The notes under the pieces were generated by a model that was not told the origin of the DNA, did no database searches, and saw only the letters and a program-made list of their open reading frames with translations. From RYN-230 sp963837335 (GTDB taxonomy: Bacteria > Actinomycetota > Actinomycetes > Streptosporangiales > Streptosporangiaceae), in contig CAWINS010000011.1 in NCBI GenBank assembly GCA_963837335.1, forward strand, positions 124,001 through 188,000: a DNA stretch of 64,000 nt, written 5' to 3'. Position 1 is the stretch's first letter; every line of letters begins with the position of its first letter. The position numbers and the translations under genes were made by a program. This document shows, one piece after another, positions 63,307 to 64,000 of the stretch.

Positions 63307-63367
63307 CGTGATCATGACATTAGGTGTCGTTGGAACGCGTTCCAACGACACCAATGTCATGATCACG
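63307..63367. repeat. 61-nt near-perfect palindrome (REP-like)
   Basis: The 31-nt left arm (63307-63337) and 30-nt right arm (63338-63367) are reverse complements except for one unpaired A at 63322; there is no loop. Outer ends are CGTGATCATG / CATGATCACG, and the centre is TTGGAACG / CGTTCCAA. The outer ends and the following GAACG are shared with the repeat at 27320-27369. It may be a REP/MITE-like element or a strong terminator. Confidence 0.85.
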
Positions 63368-63424
63368 AACGCTGCGCGCGGCGGGCATCGCATCCTCGGC
63401 ACCATGTGCCCCTTCAGAACCACA

Positions 63425-63465
63425 AGCCCCAGCACCCATGTCGTGATCATGGGATTACTGGGGCT
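63425..63465. repeat. hairpin of the CGTGATCATGGGATTACTGG family
   Basis: AGCCCCAG-CA-CCCATG (63425-63440) pairs with CATGGG-ATTA-CTGGGGCT (63448-63465) around TCGTGAT. It contains CGTGATCATGGGATTACTGG, almost the same as CGTGATCATGGGGTTACTGG at 27320. It lies next to the transposase gene. Confidence 0.65.
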
Positions 63466-63568
63466 GGACGGGCTGTTGCGGATTCGATTGGCTGGCCCGC
63501 GAGGTGGGAGGGGTGGTTCCTGGCGGCGATGGCGGTGGGTGGTGGCTGGCCTGGGCCAGGCCGCCGGG

Positions 63569-64000
63569 TCAGGCGGGCTGGGGTGCCAGGCTGGTCAGGG
63601 CTGCGGGGGTGAGGTGGCTGGCAGTGATGGCTTTGAAGAGGTTGTGCACGGTGGCGGCGAAGGCCCATTCGGCGGCGGCTTTGGGTTTGCCGCGCATGGT
63701 GAGCTGGCGGAACCGCATGTTGTGCTTGATGTGGCCGTGGGGGGTTTCGGCGATGTGGCCGCGCTGGCGGTAGGCGGTGATGCCTTCGCCGGTGGCGAGC
63801 CGGGCGGCCATCGCAGCGGTCGCCTCGCCGCGGGGACCGTCTGCGGGGCGGCCGCCGGCACGGGCCCGTTTTTCGAGGTCGCGGTGCTTGCCGGTGGCGA
63901 TCAGCCGGTCGGGGCCGGGCAGGGTGAGGTTGTCCTCGGAGCAGTACCCGGCATCAGCGAGGAACAGCGCGATGAGGCGGTCCCGCCCGGTGGCGGGGTC
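63569..64000 (-). mobile_element. transposase, C-terminal part (IS1182-like DDE), truncated by the window end
   Basis: 143 codons are open from the right edge to the stop at 63569. Visible: FLADAGYCSEDNLTLPGPDR (second catalytic Asp region), IATGKHRDLEKRARAGGRP, then YRQRGHIAETPHGHIKHNMR (catalytic Glu with the usual HIKHN tail) and AAAEWAFAATVHNLFKAIT. This order is that of IS1182/IS1380-like DDE transposases of actinomycetes. The N-terminal domain and first Asp lie beyond the window. No frameshift is visible in the part present. Confidence 0.88.

Larger units (their letters stand above)
63249..63568. other. gene-free stretch with two hairpins before the insertion sequence
   Basis: 320 bases with no plausible gene. 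It contains the long palindrome at 63307-63367 and the hairpin at 63425-63465. The region from about 63470 should hold the terminal inverted repeat of the transposase element, but its exact end cannot be fixed with one end in view. Confidence 0.6.

Noticed and set aside
63307..63465. CRISPR-like repeats
   Set aside because: Only palindromes; no regularly spaced direct repeats with unique spacers.
1..64000. tRNA or rRNA genes
   Set aside because: No cloverleaf with TTCGA/TTCAA arms and no rRNA signature was found by eye; a covariance search would be decisive.

Overview
The window is very GC-rich, dense with genes on both strands and full of GTG/TTG starts. It carries a set of families typical of Actinomycetes: F420-dependent PPOX and LLM proteins, DUF1707, DUF3093, DUF3710, DUF4235, paired CeoB/CeoC (TrkA) proteins, and a DinB/mycothiol-type isomerase. 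A soil-type actinomycete (Streptomyces/Streptosporangiales/Catenulispora-like) is the natural reading; nothing in the sequence fixes the genus. No tRNA, rRNA, CRISPR array or phage block was seen.

Layout. 1-5.6 kb: edge of a probable TetR gene with a 23-bp palindromic operator, a VOC protein, a 923-aa LuxR/MalT-type (LAL) regulator, a PPOX protein, an MBL hydrolase/HhH-GPD pair and a small membrane protein. 5.6-8.9 kb: a homocitrate/isopropylmalate-synthase-type enzyme divergent from a citrate synthase with an N-terminal DNA-binding domain, then a cupin. 9-14.2 kb: three alkanesulfonate-monooxygenase-like LLM genes, an acyl-CoA dehydrogenase fragment fused to the third, and an MBL-rhodanese protein; this looks like an organosulfur cluster. 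14.2-23.2 kb: housekeeping genes, including the conserved neighbourhood DUF3093 - dut - DUF3710 - CeoC/CeoB - TrmA-type methyltransferase. 23.2-27.3 kb: ECF sigma/anti-sigma pair, F420-type LLM, GNAT and YceI. 27.3-32.8 kb: a Tat-exported GH2 beta-galactosidase-like enzyme, an unknown gene and a CopD-like membrane protein. 32.9-42.2 kb: a seven-gene leftward operon: LigD-type polymerase domain, three divergent paralogues, an unknown protein, a MoxR ATPase and a vWA protein. 42.3-47.7 kb: TetR with its membrane partner and two TTGAACA-type operators, a phosphodiesterase, an isomerase, an MFS exporter and a carboxylesterase.

47.67-60.02 kb is a direct tandem duplication of about 6.15-6.2 kb. 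Each unit holds lysS, a PPOX gene, a small GH25/DUF1906-like gene, trpB2, a secreted GH-like gene and a membrane protein gene. The units differ by substitutions and small indels. The internal junction removes the stop codons of both flanking genes, so lysS copy B and membrane gene copy A run into each other's antisense strand. After it come a TetR/MFS divergent pair, a hydroxyisobutyrate-dehydrogenase-like gene, two CGTGATCATG-family hairpins and the 3' part of a transposase cut by the window end.

About twenty otherwise well-conserved genes or gene parts are broken by frameshifts. Nearly all are net +1 and they concentrate at 7-12 kb and 56-62.5 kb. This points to insertion errors in the assembly at least as much as to biological decay, and it lowers the certainty of every pseudogene call and of the tandem duplication itself.

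The best candidate for an undescribed system is the MoxR-vWA operon with its three linked paralogues and polymerase-domain gene. It resembles the general plan of ternary MoxR/vWA systems, but I cannot assign the paralogues to a known family.
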